NCBI GenBank assembly: GCA_016839025.1
Contig: JADLKK010000024.1
Location: 1 to 32,778 of the forward strand
DNA: 32,778 nt
Source: Proteiniphilum sp.
Lineage (GTDB): Bacteria; Bacteroidota; Bacteroidia; Bacteroidales; Dysgonomonadaceae
Reading direction: 5' to 3'
The notes under the pieces were generated by a model, which was not told the DNA's origin, searched no databases, and worked only from the letters and a program-made list of their open reading frames with translations. Shown here piece by piece: positions 7,682-17,204 of this stretch (position 1 is the first letter of the stretch; every line of letters begins with the position of its first letter). The position numbers were made by a program, and so were the translations under genes.

Positions 7682-7722
7682 TACAAAACAACCTTTTATT
7701 GTAACAGAATTAAACCGGCACT

Positions 7723-8196
7723 ATGGCACAACATGAACTGGACGAACTGGATGAGAAGATTCTCAGACTCATCATTGACAATGCACGCATCCCTTTCCTG
7801 GAGGTTGCACGCGAATGTGGCGTGTCGGGTGCCGCCATACACCAGCGGGTGCAGAAGCTGACGCAGCTTGGGGTGGTCAAAGGATCGGAATTCGTGGTCG
7901 ATGCCGAGAAGATTGGCTTCGAAACCTGTGCCTTCGTTGGTATCTTCCTTACCTCCCCCTCTACTTTCGATTATGTGGTGAAAGAGTTGCAGAAGATACC
8001 CGAAGTGGTGGAGTGTTACTATACCACCGGTCAGTATGACCTGTTGATTAAGGTGTATGCCAAAAACAACAAGGATCTCCTGCGCATCATCCACTCTGAA
8101 CTCCAGCCGCTGGGCCTCTCCCGCACAGAAACACTGATCTGCTTTAAGGATGGTTTCCGCAAGAAACTGCCCATCTCGGTCAATGCGGGAGGATAA
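7723..8196 (+). CDS. Lrp/AsnC-family transcriptional regulator
   Basis: A 157-residue DNA-binding protein. Residues ~5-55 form the AsnC helix-turn-helix (LDELDEKILRLIIDNARIPF, then VARECGVSGAAIHQRVQKL), followed by a beta-alpha RAM effector domain (CAFVGIFLT..., VVECYYTTGQYDLLIKVYAKN). Family members respond to amino acids and act as dimers or octamers, often with a global role. It has its own promoter and ends the plus-strand group. A nearby target could be the DUF1015/M20 pair or the gene itself, but no obvious operator is visible. Confidence 0.93.
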   Translation: MAQHELDELDEKILRLIIDNARIPFLEVARECGVSGAAIHQRVQKLTQLGVVKGSEFVVDAEKIGFETCAFVGIFLTSPSTFDYVVKELQKIPEVVECYYTTGQYDLLIKVYAKNNKDLLRIIHSELQPLGLSRTETLICFKDGFRKKLPISVNAGG

Positions 8197-8297
8197 ACTT
8201 GTGTGATCATTGTTTTCTGCTGCTTTTTTTCAATCTTCCTTCCCGACAGCAGATGCTATCGCTGGAATCTTGGCCCGCCACATCTCATCGGTGAGGC

Positions 8298-8795
8298 TCA
8301 ATGGGAAGGATGATGCGAAGAATTGCTTTCGTAATGGTGCGGAAGGGCGCGTCGCAGTGCTGTCGGCTCAGTTACCCGTAGAAAGAGCCCGTTGCGGTCG
8401 AATGGAATCAGGATGGATTGAAATGGCATAGGGATATGCTCCCGGATCATCACCCGGGTCACCCCCTGCTGCAACATTCCCAGTTGACGGGCAGCCGCGT
8501 GAGAGAGGTCGATGATCCGGCTGCGGCTGTATGGGCCGCGATCGGTAACCTCGACGATCACCGATTTGTTGTTGGCGGTGTTGGTCACCTCCAACAGCGT
8601 ACCGAACGGAAAAGAGCGGTGTGCACAGGTGAGGCTGTCCCTGTGGTAGGGACTGCCATTTGACATCCTGCGGCCGTGAAAACGACCGGAATAGTAGGAC
8701 GCCTTGCCCTGGTGCAACTCATCCTGCTGTGCATGACCGGGTGGTGAAAGAAGAATGAGCAGCAGAAGCAGCAGGAAGATCGGCATTCGGTTCAT
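8298..8795 (-). CDS. RlpA-like septal ring / double-psi beta-barrel protein
   Basis: A secreted protein of 165 residues with a signal peptide (MNRMPIFLLLLLLILLSPPGHAQ) and a double-psi beta-barrel domain: GKASYYSGRFHGRRMSNG (~30-47), LTCAHRSFPFGTLLEVTN, VEVTDRGPYSRSRIIDLSHAAARQLGM. That is the RlpA signature, including the catalytic-type Asp/His pattern of RlpA lytic transglycosylases that cut denuded glycan strands. There is no lipobox Cys and no C-terminal SPOR domain, so this is the short Bacteroidota form. The ATG at 8795 gives a clean signal peptide; an upstream ATG at 8849 would add an untypical 18-residue basic extension. It is transcribed away from the tRNA on the same strand. Confidence 0.85.
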   Translation of the reverse strand: MNRMPIFLLLLLLILLSPPGHAQQDELHQGKASYYSGRFHGRRMSNGSPYHRDSLTCAHRSFPFGTLLEVTNTANNKSVIVEVTDRGPYSRSRIIDLSHAAARQLGMLQQGVTRVMIREHIPMPFQSILIPFDRNGLFLRVTEPTALRRALPHHYESNSSHHPSH

Positions 8796-8871
8796 CGGTA
8801 TGCTGTTTCTCGGTTCTCTTCTGCAAATAAACAAAAAAAAGGAAAACATGGCTGCTTTCCTTTGAAAAATG

Positions 8872-8944
<73 letters not shown>

Positions 8945-9014
8945 ATCTGTTTCCCTGAAATGGGACTGCAAAGATAGGATAATGTTTTGGGAAAACAAAA
9001 TTTTTCGCAATCTT

Positions 9015-9045
9015 TTTTATTTCTGCGTCAAAAGAGGTACATTTG
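9015..9045 (+). promoter_or_regulatory. Promoter for the GT2 / dihydroorotase unit
   Basis: A TACATTTG -7 box (9038-9045) ends 17 bp before the ATG at 9063, with a T-rich -33 region at 9012-9018. It argues against the upstream in-frame ATG at 8982. Confidence 0.5.
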
Positions 9046-9062
9046 GAGCAAAATTGATCCCA

Positions 9063-9824
9063 ATGACAGACAGCCTTGTAATTATCCCCACCTACAACGA
9101 AAAGGAGAATATCGAACAGGTCATCCGGGCCGTTTTCTCCTTGGAGAAATCGTTTCATATCCTGGTGATCGACGACGGATCACCCGACGGAACAGCTGCA
9201 ATTGTGCAACAGCTGATCGCGGATACCTATGGTGGCCGTCTCTTTCTCGAAGAACGAACAGGCAAGCTGGGACTGGGAACTGCCTATATTCACGGCTTCA
9301 AATGGGCACTGCAGCGATCCTACGACTACATCTTCGAGATGGATGCCGACTTCTCCCACAACCCTGATGACCTGCCTCGCCTCTACGCAGCTTGTCACAA
9401 CGAGGGGTATGATGTGGCGGTGGGCTCCCGGTATGTCACCGGAGTGAATGTGGTCAACTGGCCGATGGGGCGTGTGCTGATGTCTTTCTTTGCCTCGAAG
9501 TATGTACGGTTTGTGACGGCACTCCATGTAAAGGACACCACTGCCGGTTTTGTGTGCTACCGCCGCAAGGTGCTGGAGACCATTGACCTGGATCAGATCC
9601 GCTTCAAGGGTTATGCTTTCCAGATCGAAATGAAATATTCCGCCAAAGTGTTGGGATTCAGCGTCACAGAGGTGTCGGTTGTCTTCGTGAACCGCCAGCT
9701 GGGGACATCCAAGATGAACAGCAGCATCTTTGGAGAGGCTTTTTTTGGGGTGATCAACCTGCGCTGGCGAAAGATGACCGGCAGGATCAGACCCCGCAAA
9801 CAACCCAAACAATTGCAACCATGA
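9063..9824 (+). CDS. Polyprenol-phosphate mannosyltransferase-like glycosyltransferase (GT2, DPM1 type)
   Basis: A 253-residue GT-A glycosyltransferase. It opens with [16 protein letters not shown] (residues ~6-21), has the nucleotide-sugar site [14 protein letters not shown] (~35), the metal-binding [12 protein letters not shown] (~95) and a C-terminal RQLGTSKM acceptor-side motif (~220), the pattern of soluble dolichol/polyprenol-phosphate mannose synthases lacking the membrane tail. It is expected to move mannose or a similar sugar from GDP/UDP-sugar to a polyprenyl phosphate at the inner membrane. The gene overlaps dihydroorotase by 4 bp (ATGA). The start at 9063 follows a -7 box; the longer frame would lie in the promoter. 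Confidence 0.9.
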   Translation: MTDSLVIIPTYNEKENIEQVIRAVFSLEKSFHILVIDDGSPDGTAAIVQQLIADTYGGRLFLEERTGKLGLGTAYIHGFKWALQRSYDYIFEMDADFSHNPDDLPRLYAACHNEGYDVAVGSRYVTGVNVVNWPMGRVLMSFFASKYVRFVTALHVKDTTAGFVCYRRKVLETIDLDQIRFKGYAFQIEMKYSAKVLGFSVTEVSVVFVNRQLGTSKMNSSIFGEAFFGVINLRWRKMTGRIRPRKQPKQLQP

Positions 9825-11161
9825 TCCTGATAGATAAGGCAACCATCATCAACGAAGGAGAGACCTTCACCGGTTCGCTTTTGCTGGAGGGTGAACGGAT
9901 TAGCCGGGTCTTCCGGGGCGAGGTGCCAGAACAACAGCTGCAGAGTTGCCGCAAGCGAATAGATGCCAGGGGACTCATTCTGATTCCCGGTGTGATCGAT
10001 GACCAGGTACACTTCCGCGAACCGGGTCTGACCCATAAGGGAGATCTCTTCACCGAAAGCAGGGCCGCCGTGGCGGGCGGCGTCACCTCCTATATGGAGA
10101 TGCCCAACACGCAACCGCAAACCATAACCAATGACGCACTCCGACAAAAGCAGGAGCTGGCTGCCGGACGTTCCGCAGCCAACTACTCTTTCTATCTGGG
10201 TGCCACCAACAGCAACATCGGGGAGTTGCTGAAAGCTGACCCGCATACCACTTGCGGAGTGAAGGTGTTCATGGGTTCCTCCACCGGGAACATGCTGGTG
10301 GATGATCGCCACACACTTCAGCAGATCTTCGCGGAGGTGGAGCTGTTGATTGCCACGCACTGTGAAAGCGAGGAGCTGATCCGTGAGAACCGGGATCGGT
10401 TGCTGAAGGTGTACGGGGAGCAGCTCCCTGTTGCAATGCACCCCCTGATCAGAAGTGCTGAGGCCTGCTATCGTTCCTCGGCTGAAGCGGTTGAGTTGGC
10501 GGATCGTTACGGCAGCCGGCTGCATGTCTTGCACCTCTCCACCGCACGGGAGATGAGCCTTTTTTCGGAGGATCCCACCGAGCAGAAGCGTATCACTGCC
10601 GAGGCGTGTGTGCACCACCTTTGGTTCAGTGACGAGGACTATGCTCGCTTGGGAACACGCATCAAGTGGAATCCGGCTGTGAAGGGTGTGTCCGACCGTG
10701 AGGTGTTGCGGGAAGCGTTGCGCAATGGGCGTATCGATGTGGTGGCCACCGACCATGCCCCTCACCTCCTGAAAGAGAAGGAGGGCGGTGCACTCAGTGC
10801 TGCCTCCGGGGGGCCGTTGGTGCAGCACTCGCTGCCGGTGATGTGGGAGATGGCTGACAATGGAATCTTCACGCATGCAATGGTGGTGGAGCGGATGTGT
10901 CATGCCCCGGCACGTCTCTTCCGTATCCGGGAAAGAGGATTTATCCGGGAGGGGTACTATGCCGATCTGGTGTTGATCGATCCGTCAGATCCTTTCACTG
11001 TCACGCCGGAGAACATCCTCTACAAGTGTGGATGGTCGCCCTTCGAGGGGATGACTTTCGGCAGCAGCGTCAGAAAAACCTTTGTCAATGGGGTGCTGGC
11101 CTACGATGAGGGTGTTGTTGCTGAACAGGCCGCGGGAGAGTTACTCACCTTCACCCACTGA
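9821..11161 (+). CDS. pyrC: Dihydroorotase
   Basis: Cytoplasmic pyrimidine-pathway enzyme that cyclises carbamoyl-aspartate to dihydroorotate. At 446 residues it is of the long class-I (multifunctional-type, PyrC/AllB-like) form. Metal and catalytic motifs are in order: [19 protein letters not shown] (~53-71, the HxR metal motif), [10 protein letters not shown] (~142, the bridging carboxylated Lys), [10 protein letters not shown] (~180), LHVLHLSTA (~232) and [16 protein letters not shown] (~305, catalytic Asp). The close relative allantoinase is less likely given HFREPG and DHAPH contexts, but substrate choice rests on family likeness. It is translationally coupled to the GT2 gene upstream. 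Confidence 0.92.
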   Translation: MILIDKATIINEGETFTGSLLLEGERISRVFRGEVPEQQLQSCRKRIDARGLILIPGVIDDQVHFREPGLTHKGDLFTESRAAVAGGVTSYMEMPNTQPQTITNDALRQKQELAAGRSAANYSFYLGATNSNIGELLKADPHTTCGVKVFMGSSTGNMLVDDRHTLQQIFAEVELLIATHCESEELIRENRDRLLKVYGEQLPVAMHPLIRSAEACYRSSAEAVELADRYGSRLHVLHLSTAREMSLFSEDPTEQKRITAEACVHHLWFSDEDYARLGTRIKWNPAVKGVSDREVLREALRNGRIDVVATDHAPHLLKEKEGGALSAASGGPLVQHSLPVMWEMADNGIFTHAMVVERMCHAPARLFRIRERGFIREGYYADLVLIDPSDPFTVTPENILYKCGWSPFEGMTFGSSVRKTFVNGVLAYDEGVVAEQAAGELLTFTH

Positions 11162-11218
11162 CAGGGCATGTTCCCCCGTAATTATTCCTTACCCAATGAA
11201 AGGAGGGTGGTTGCGGTT

Positions 11219-11234
11219 TATTTTTGTACTTTTG
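11219..11234 (+). promoter_or_regulatory. Overlapping -7 boxes for the glycosyltransferase gene
   Basis: Two adjacent matches to TAnnTTTG, TATTTTTG (11219-11226) and TACTTTTG (11227-11234), lie 28 bp before a GTG codon at 11262. They sit inside the longest possible frame and help fix the start. No clear -33 TTTG is seen at 19-21 bp. Confidence 0.5.
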
Positions 11235-11261
11235 TGGCTGAAACATCAAAAACCTTTTTGT

Positions 11262-12338
11262 GTGAGATTTTTGTTTACTGTTCAGGGAGAGGGGAGAGGT
11301 CACTATACACAGGCGCTTTCCCTGGCTGCCATCCTGCGCAAACAGGGTCACGAGGTGGTCGCCGTACTGGTGGGGAAAAGCGATAACCGGGAGATACCCC
11401 CCTTTTTTGCCCAAAAGATCGGCGCACCGGTCACCGCTTTCAGCAGCCCCAATTTCACCTCCTTCTACAAGCAAAAGCGCCCCAATATCCTGATGAGTGT
11501 GGCGACCAACTTCTCCCGTCCCTTTATCTTTCGGAAAAGCCTTCAACTCATACGGCATGCGATCGAGGAACATCGCCCCGACAAGGTGATCAATTTTTAT
11601 GAGATGATTACCGGTATGGCCTACGGCATCTATCGGTTCGACAAGAAAATGGGGGTGGAGATGATCTGTGTGGCGCATCAGTACATCCTCCTCAACCCCA
11701 ATTACAAGACCAGTCCCGAGCAGGATGTGAAGTACTATTTCCTGCGGATGCTCTCACGCATTACCTCCAACCGTGCCTCCCGCATCCTGGCCCTCTCTTT
11801 CCGCGATATGCCCGGTGCGCCGGCTAAGAGGATCGTGACGGTTCCGCCCCTGTTGCGACCTGAGCTTTTCCACATACGGCCTGCCGAAGGCGACTATATC
11901 CATGGCTACATGCTCAATGCGGGTTATTACGATGAAATTGTCCGCTGGCATGAGCGGCATCCTGGGGTACCCCTCCGTTTCTTCTGGGATAAAAGTGATG
12001 CTCCGGAGGAGCTGCCAGTAGACGATCGATTCACCCTCTTCCGGCTTCACGATGAGAAGTTCCTCACCAGTATGGCGGGATGCAGGGCCTATGCCACCAC
12101 CTCCGGCTTCGAGTCGCTCTGTGAGGCGCTTTACTTCCGAAAGCCAACCCTGATGATCCCTGTGCATGTAGAGCAGGAATTTAATGCCTATGATGCGGCG
12201 CTTTCCGGTGTGGGGATCGCCGGCAAACGGTTCGACCTTGACAGGCTGATTGATTTTATTCCCGGCTATGCACCCGATGAAGGATTTCGGGACTGGGTGT
12301 TACAGGCAGAGACCCGTTTTGTAAAGGAGATCTGCTGA
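11262..12338 (+). CDS. Glycosyltransferase, MGT/MJ1255-like GT-B family
   Basis: A 358-residue protein opening with the Rossmann-type start RFLFTVQGEGRGHYTQALSL, typical of the GT28/MGT-like glycosyltransferase families where GxGHxTQA binds near the acceptor. A second Gly/Glu-rich motif near the C-terminus (ATTSGFESLCEALYFRKPTLMIP, key residues SGFES-CEA and KP) matches the donor-nucleotide site of GT-B enzymes. The start is placed at GTG 11262 because the conserved N-terminus begins exactly there and two -7 boxes stand just upstream. An ATG at 11196 would precede them and add a poorly conserved hydrophobic stretch. The product (lipid-linked or surface glycan) is unknown. Confidence 0.78.
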   Translation: MRFLFTVQGEGRGHYTQALSLAAILRKQGHEVVAVLVGKSDNREIPPFFAQKIGAPVTAFSSPNFTSFYKQKRPNILMSVATNFSRPFIFRKSLQLIRHAIEEHRPDKVINFYEMITGMAYGIYRFDKKMGVEMICVAHQYILLNPNYKTSPEQDVKYYFLRMLSRITSNRASRILALSFRDMPGAPAKRIVTVPPLLRPELFHIRPAEGDYIHGYMLNAGYYDEIVRWHERHPGVPLRFFWDKSDAPEELPVDDRFTLFRLHDEKFLTSMAGCRAYATTSGFESLCEALYFRKPTLMIPVHVEQEFNAYDAALSGVGIAGKRFDLDRLIDFIPGYAPDEGFRDWVLQAETRFVKEIC

Positions 12339-12417
12339 TCAGGGGGGGTAGACTGGCCTTGCCATCCTTCGGGTCTCTAACACCTGTTGCTCCCCGCCTA
12401 CAAAGAAACAGCGGGAT

Positions 12418-13473
12418 CTATAACCCTACCGAATCACGATAGAAGTCGAGCGCTTCGAAAAAGAGTTCTTTACCAGCCGTCTGGTCGATCTGTACATTGC
12501 CGATCTCGGAAAGCAGGGTGAAGTTGATCACCCCCCCACGGTTCTTTTTGTCGTGTAGCGCGATTGCATAGAGTTGCTCATAATCATCACAGCTGACGGG
12601 AAAGGCGCCATACTGTTCCCGGATGAAGCGGACAGTTTTGAGCAGTTTCTCCTTCCGAAAATGACAGATGCGGTGGGAGAGGTAGAGCTCCACAATCAGT
12701 CCCCAGGCAACGGCAAAGCCATGGGGTACCGGTTTGCCCGTGGCCAGTGCATGGCTTTCAAAGGCATGGGCGGTAGTATGACCCAGGTTCAGCGCCTTGC
12801 GGATATCCTGCTCATAGGGATCTTTCTCCACAATCTGTCGTTTGATGCCCACCGAGCGAAATACCATCTCATTCAGCTGTCCGTAGTCGGGTGGATTGAG
12901 TGAGAAAGTCAGAAGCTTCTCCAGGTCTGTTGCCGAGTGTATCAGTGCATGCTTGATCATCTCGGCATACCCCGATAGCAGCGCTTCGGGGGAGAGTGTA
13001 CGGAAAAAATCGGACGAGATAAGCACAAAATCAGCAGGATAGAATGAACCGATCTCGTTCTTGTAACCTCCGAAGTTGATGCCGGTCTTGCCCCCCACGG
13101 CCGCATCCACCGCCCCCAGCAGGGTAGTGGGTATGTTGATATAACGGATGCCACGCTTGAAGGTCGCAGCGGCAAATCCTCCCAGGTCGGTCACCATCCC
13201 ACCCCCCAGGTTGATGAGCAGTGAGTGGCGGGTGGCTCCCTCGCGGGTGAGTTGTTCCCATACGGTTGAAAGTGTGCCAATGGTCTTGTTGGCATCGTCG
13301 GCAGGGATCATGATCTCCTTGGCCTCCCCGGTCTGGGGCACCTCACTGAGCAACGGCAGGCAGTGCCGGTGTGTGTTGGCATCGGTGAGAACAAACAGCT
13401 TGTCGTATCGTATGTTGCGGAGGATTTTCTCCGTGTCGTCAGCCAACAGGCTGCTTTTGATAACCTTTTGCAT
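12418..13473 (-). CDS. aroB: 3-dehydroquinate synthase
   Basis: Second enzyme of the shikimate pathway, turning DAHP into 3-dehydroquinate with NAD and a divalent metal. At 351 residues it has the family length and motifs: LLINLGGGMVTDLGGFAAATF (key GGG-TDLGGF, ~87-103), INIPTTLLGAVDAAVGGKTGIN (~111), KNEIGSFYPADFVLI (~137), the metal-binding GYAEMIKHALI (~167-177) and LNLGHTTAHAFES (~225). All expected Lys, Asp and His residues appear present. It lies 10 bp downstream of the GH3/beta-lactamase gene on the same strand and probably shares its promoter, although the two functions are unrelated. Confidence 0.96.
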   Translation of the reverse strand: MQKVIKSSLLADDTEKILRNIRYDKLFVLTDANTHRHCLPLLSEVPQTGEAKEIMIPADDANKTIGTLSTVWEQLTREGATRHSLLINLGGGMVTDLGGFAAATFKRGIRYINIPTTLLGAVDAAVGGKTGINFGGYKNEIGSFYPADFVLISSDFFRTLSPEALLSGYAEMIKHALIHSATDLEKLLTFSLNPPDYGQLNEMVFRSVGIKRQIVEKDPYEQDIRKALNLGHTTAHAFESHALATGKPVPHGFAVAWGLIVELYLSHRICHFRKEKLLKTVRFIREQYGAFPVSCDDYEQLYAIALHDKKNRGGVINFTLLSEIGNVQIDQTAGKELFFEALDFYRDSVGL

Positions 13474-13483
13474 CGTCTTTGGA

Positions 13484-16459
13484 TTACGGTTGGTTTTTGT
13501 TGGATGGGTCAGGCTGTATTGCCTGGTAAAGCTCCTCCTGGATCCGTTCGCGGATGCTCAGCACAGAGAAGCGGTTGGGTGAACGCGACGGATTGACCCG
13601 GTTGGATAGGAAGATATAGATCATCTCGTTTACCGGGTCAATCCAGAAGCTGGTGCCGGTGAAGCCGGTATGACCATATACCTCGACCGGTGTGCCGGGG
13701 CTGGTGGGGCTCCTCTTGCTGTTGCCCGGATCGGGCTTGTCGAAGCCGAGTCCGCGACGGCTGATGCTGCTCTTCATGGTGGTGAAGAGGCGAACCGTCT
13801 CACGGCTGAGGAGCTGTTCTCCGCCGTAGCTACCGCCATAGAGCCACATCTGGCTGATTTTCGCCAGGTCATTACTGTTGGAGAAGAGGCCAGCATTGCC
13901 CGAAATACCGCCGAAGAGTGCTGCTCCCTCGTCGTGTACATAGCCGCGCAGGTGCTGCCGGCGGAAAAAGGGATCATCCTCGGTAGGGGCAATGCGCTCG
14001 CGTGGATGGTGATCCAGCGGCCGGAAGGTGGTTGTGGTGGCTCCCAGTTTTCGGTAGAAATTCTCCTTTACGTAGTTGTCCAGATCGCTGCCTGTGGTGC
14101 TCTCCACTGCCTCCTTCAGGAGCATAAAATTGAGGCAGCTGTAGAGGTAACCTCCTTTTTGCCGGAGCGGTGAGGCGATCACGTCCCGAAGCAGTCTCTC
14201 TTGCATTTTGTCACTGGCATAGAGTCCCTCGGCAACGGGCAGGTGAAATTGTTCGGTACGTTCTGTGGCGATCAGCTCCGGCAGAAAGGAGTAGTCGGTA
14301 CGCGCCCAGGCTTCCGCATAGCGGACATGGTAGATTGGGGAACGGCGGCCAAATAGCGGACCTTCATAGCTCGAGGGATCGATCGCGCTGGTGTAGTAGG
14401 GGATGAACGATGTGATACCCGTTTCGTGAAAAAGCAGTGAGCGGATGGTAGCAGATGCCTTGTCGCTCCCCCTTGTCTCTGCCACAAACTTGCTGATGGG
14501 ATCCTGCAAGCGTACCTTTCCCTCATCAAACAGCTTCATCACTGCCGGTAGCGTCGCCGTCGCCTTGGTTACCGATGCCAGGTCGTAGATGGTCTCATTT
14601 GTAACCTCTTCCGCATCACCATAGTCCAGCTTGCCGAAAGCTCTTTCGTAAATTACCACTCCGTTTTTGGCCACCAGGATCTGACAACCCGGGTAGGCCT
14701 TCTGACGGATCCCCTCGAGCGCGATCTGCTCTATTCCCTCAAGCTTCAACGATGTGATCCCCACCTCTTCTGGCAGGGAGTAGCCCAGTCGCACCTTTTC
14801 GGTTTCCACTCCTGTTCCTTCGCGGTATTCGCCCGCGGATACCGGTAAACGCCCTGTGAGGGCGATGCCGCCAAAGAGAGCCTGAGCAGCGCTGATCTGT
14901 GCGGCTTCCGTTGCATCGTAGGCCAATAGGAGTGCTGCGGAACCTGATAGTGTGCCTGCAATATGGTTCAACTGTGCGGGTGGGGTGAAGAGCACCACGG
15001 CGCACTTTTTCGATTGTGTCAGCTGTTGTAATTTCGCTACATCATTGATCTTGTCGTGATGCAGGGAGAGAAGGATCAAATCGTAGGCTTGTAACTCCTC
15101 TAGTTGTGATGCCGCTGCTGCCGTGGGGGCGGTGAAGGTAGCTACCTCCGCATATTTGTTGAGGTAACGCTGAAACAGGTTATCCTTGCGGGCACCGATT
15201 GCGACAGATGCGATCCGCATCTTCTCCAGTCCTTTGACAGGTAAGAGGTCATTCTCATTTCTCAGCAGGGTGATTGCCTTGTCGTAAATCCTTCGCTGTA
15301 CCCACTCTGCGCGGGGAGTGTTTACCCGGCTGTGTACCCGGGCATGATCGATGGGGGGTATGCTATCCAGTCCGAGTATATACTTGTAAGACAAAATCCT
15401 CCGCACCTTCTCCTCCAGCATCTCTGCTGACAGGATACCCCTTTCTGTTGCCTGCATCACCTCGGCATACACCTTCGGAAGGTTGGTCACCCCCAGCAGG
15501 ATGTCGTTACCGGCCAACAGTGCCTTCACGCTGGCATCCGGCTGGTCTGAGACCCCTTTCATGGCCATTGCATCGGTGAAGGTGAGACCGGTGAATCCCA
15601 TCTCTTTGCGCAACAAACCGATGCCGATCTCCGGCGAAAGCGTGGATGGCAATCCCCTTGTGTCGAGTGCCGGTACATCAAGGTGTCCGGTCATCACACC
15701 CGACAGTCCGGCCTGGATATATTCCCGGAAGGGGTGTAGCTCTACCGAGTCGAGTCGTGCTGCATCGTGGGCAATCAATGGCAGGGTATGGTGTGAGTCC
15801 TCCCGGGTGTCACCGTGACCGGGGAAATGTTTGGCAACCGCCATTACGCCGTTCTCCTCCAATCCCTTGGCATATGCTATTGCCTGGCGGGCCACCCTCT
15901 GTGGGTTCTCGCCGAAGGAGCGGCTCCCGATAACCGGGTTGGAAGGATTGGTATGAACATCGACCGAGGGGGCGAAATTGACATGGATACCCATCTCGCG
16001 GCATTGACGTGCCACCTCGTTGCCATAAAGCTGTATCGTCTCCTCATCCTGTATCGCTCCGATCACCTGGTTGCGCGGGTAGGGGGTGGCATCGGTCAGA
16101 CGCATGGCCAGGCCCCACTCGCCATCGAGGGCGATCATCAGCGGTACCGGTGAGAGACTCTGTGCATAGTTGGTCACGTCGGCCTGGTTGCGTAGTCTCC
16201 CTTTGGAAAAAAGCACTCCCCCGATCTTCTGATTGGCGATATATCCTGCAATGCGGTTCTTCCATCCGCTGCCTGTCTCCACAATCGGCATAAAAAGCTG
16301 ACCGATCTTCTGCTCCGTGGAGAGGATGGCGTAGACCGAGTCCACCCACCGGTTCATCTCCTGGTTATCTGCCTGCTCGAAGAGAGTGGTTGGCACCTGT
16401 GCCGGGATCTTCAGCAGGGTGGCGGACAGTATGGAAAGAAGTAGAAGTCTTTTGCTCAT
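13484..16459 (-). CDS. GH3 beta-N-acetylglucosaminidase fused to a class-C beta-lactamase-like serine hydrolase
   Basis: A 991-residue exported protein. A signal peptide (~1-20) precedes a GH3 domain (~40-365) with the NagZ-type loop KHFPGHGDTREDSHH (K210-H224), whose Asp/His pair acts as general acid, and the nucleophile region FTDAMAM (D296). A GH3 C-terminal-like alpha/beta domain (~405-545) follows. The last ~400 residues form a serine hydrolase of the beta-lactamase/DD-peptidase class with SVTK (S629, K632), a YSCLNF motif and HTGFTG. In Bacteroidales such fusions are taken to trim or recycle muropeptides in the periplasm: the GH3 part removes GlcNAc, and the serine hydrolase part may act on peptide or amide bonds. 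It is the first gene of a pair with aroB. Confidence 0.92.
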   Translation of the reverse strand: MSKRLLLLSILSATLLKIPAQVPTTLFEQADNQEMNRWVDSVYAILSTEQKIGQLFMPIVETGSGWKNRIAGYIANQKIGGVLFSKGRLRNQADVTNYAQSLSPVPLMIALDGEWGLAMRLTDATPYPRNQVIGAIQDEETIQLYGNEVARQCREMGIHVNFAPSVDVHTNPSNPVIGSRSFGENPQRVARQAIAYAKGLEENGVMAVAKHFPGHGDTREDSHHTLPLIAHDAARLDSVELHPFREYIQAGLSGVMTGHLDVPALDTRGLPSTLSPEIGIGLLRKEMGFTGLTFTDAMAMKGVSDQPDASVKALLAGNDILLGVTNLPKVYAEVMQATERGILSAEMLEEKVRRILSYKYILGLDSIPPIDHARVHSRVNTPRAEWVQRRIYDKAITLLRNENDLLPVKGLEKMRIASVAIGARKDNLFQRYLNKYAEVATFTAPTAAAASQLEELQAYDLILLSLHHDKINDVAKLQQLTQSKKCAVVLFTPPAQLNHIAGTLSGSAALLLAYDATEAAQISAAQALFGGIALTGRLPVSAGEYREGTGVETEKVRLGYSLPEEVGITSLKLEGIEQIALEGIRQKAYPGCQILVAKNGVVIYERAFGKLDYGDAEEVTNETIYDLASVTKATATLPAVMKLFDEGKVRLQDPISKFVAETRGSDKASATIRSLLFHETGITSFIPYYTSAIDPSSYEGPLFGRRSPIYHVRYAEAWARTDYSFLPELIATERTEQFHLPVAEGLYASDKMQERLLRDVIASPLRQKGGYLYSCLNFMLLKEAVESTTGSDLDNYVKENFYRKLGATTTTFRPLDHHPRERIAPTEDDPFFRRQHLRGYVHDEGAALFGGISGNAGLFSNSNDLAKISQMWLYGGSYGGEQLLSRETVRLFTTMKSSISRRGLGFDKPDPGNSKRSPTSPGTPVEVYGHTGFTGTSFWIDPVNEMIYIFLSNRVNPSRSPNRFSVLSIRERIQEELYQAIQPDPSNKNQP

Positions 16460-16496
16460 CGTTGGTTGGGTAAGCCGACGCGTTTGTTACGCAGCC

Positions 16497-16504
16497 CAAA
16501 AATA
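16497..16504 (-). promoter_or_regulatory. -7 box for the GH3 fusion / aroB unit
   Basis: TATTTTTG on the minus strand (16504-16497), 37 bp upstream of the ATG at 16459; the -33 region carries CTTG near 16528-16525. Confidence 0.4.
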
Positions 16505-16587
16505 GGCTTTTTTCCTCATTGCATCAAGGGTGAGACAAAAAATGTGGATTAATTGGTTATTTGTATGGTGTTTTCATTTGAATTTGT

Positions 16588-16595
16588 TACCTTTG
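16588..16595 (+). promoter_or_regulatory. -7 box for rplS
   Basis: TACCTTTG followed by C is the best match to the Bacteroidota -7 box in the window. It predicts an 80-nt untranslated leader before the L19 ATG at 16682. TTTG occurs upstream at 16560-16563, a little farther than the ideal spacing. Confidence 0.6.
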
Positions 16596-16681
16596 CGTCC
16601 GCTTTGCGTAATCTCTGTCGGTCACTGTACCGTTACATTGCGTTTACACCGGTTAATTATTAACATAAAGCTTATCATACG

Positions 16682-17032
16682 ATGGACTTAATCAAAGTAG
16701 CGGAAGCCTCTTTTGCGCAGCAAAAGAAGGAATTTCCCAATTTCAAGAGCGGTGACACCATTACGGTGGCCTATCGCATTGCCGAAGGAAACAAAGAGCG
16801 TATCCAGCTCTATCGCGGCGTGGTGATCAAGATTTCCGGCCACGGTGATGCGAAACGATTCACTGTTCGCAAAATGTCGGATAACATTGGGGTGGAGCGT
16901 ATCTTTCCGATGAACTCTCCCTTTATCGAGGAGATCACCCTCAACAGCCAGGGTAAGGTGCGCAGAACCAAGCTCTACTATCTGCGCAAACTGCGTGGGA
17001 AAGCTGCCCGTATTAAAAAGAAACTCTATTAA
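16682..17032 (+). CDS. rplS: 50S ribosomal protein L19
   Basis: 116 residues, the usual length for bL19. The family pattern is clear: KSGDTITVAYRIAEGNKERIQ (key GDT-V and EGNKER), YRGVVIKISG, FTVRKMSDNIGVERIFPMNSP, and the basic end KVRRTKLYYLRKLRGKAARI. L19 lies at the 30S-50S interface and helps hold bridge B8/B6. Here it is alone, without trmD or rpsP, with its own promoter and a strong terminator directly after, as often in Bacteroidota. Confidence 0.98.
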   Translation: MDLIKVAEASFAQQKKEFPNFKSGDTITVAYRIAEGNKERIQLYRGVVIKISGHGDAKRFTVRKMSDNIGVERIFPMNSPFIEEITLNSQGKVRRTKLYYLRKLRGKAARIKKKLY

Positions 17033-17061
17033 TCATCGGGTGCATTATAATAGATGTAACA

Positions 17062-17091
17062 ACGCTCCGGTTCATTCCGGGGCGTTTTTTT
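17062..17091 (+). terminator. Rho-independent terminator after rplS
   Basis: ACGCTCCGG (17062-17070) pairs over 9 bp, with one T:G pair, to CCGGGGCGT (17077-17085), loop TTCATT, followed by a run of T (17085-17091). It begins 30 bp after the L19 stop. Confidence 0.92.
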
Positions 17092-17112
17092 GTCAGGATA
17101 CACGGAATTGGT

Positions 17113-17120
17113 TATTTTTG
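17113..17120 (+). promoter_or_regulatory. -7 box for recO
   Basis: TATTTTTG directly downstream of the rplS terminator and 84 bp before the recO ATG. No clean -33 box. Confidence 0.35.
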
Positions 17121-17204
17121 TTTTTGGTTCATGGTTCACAGTGTCGGGACATGGTATGCAACATCGAACTTCAAACCGTGAATGTCAAACGTCAAACCGA
17201 AAGC

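Noticed and set aside
11082-11261. Longer start for the glycosyltransferase, overlapping dihydroorotase
   Set aside because: Two -7 boxes lie inside the extension and the conserved N-terminus begins at GTG 11262.
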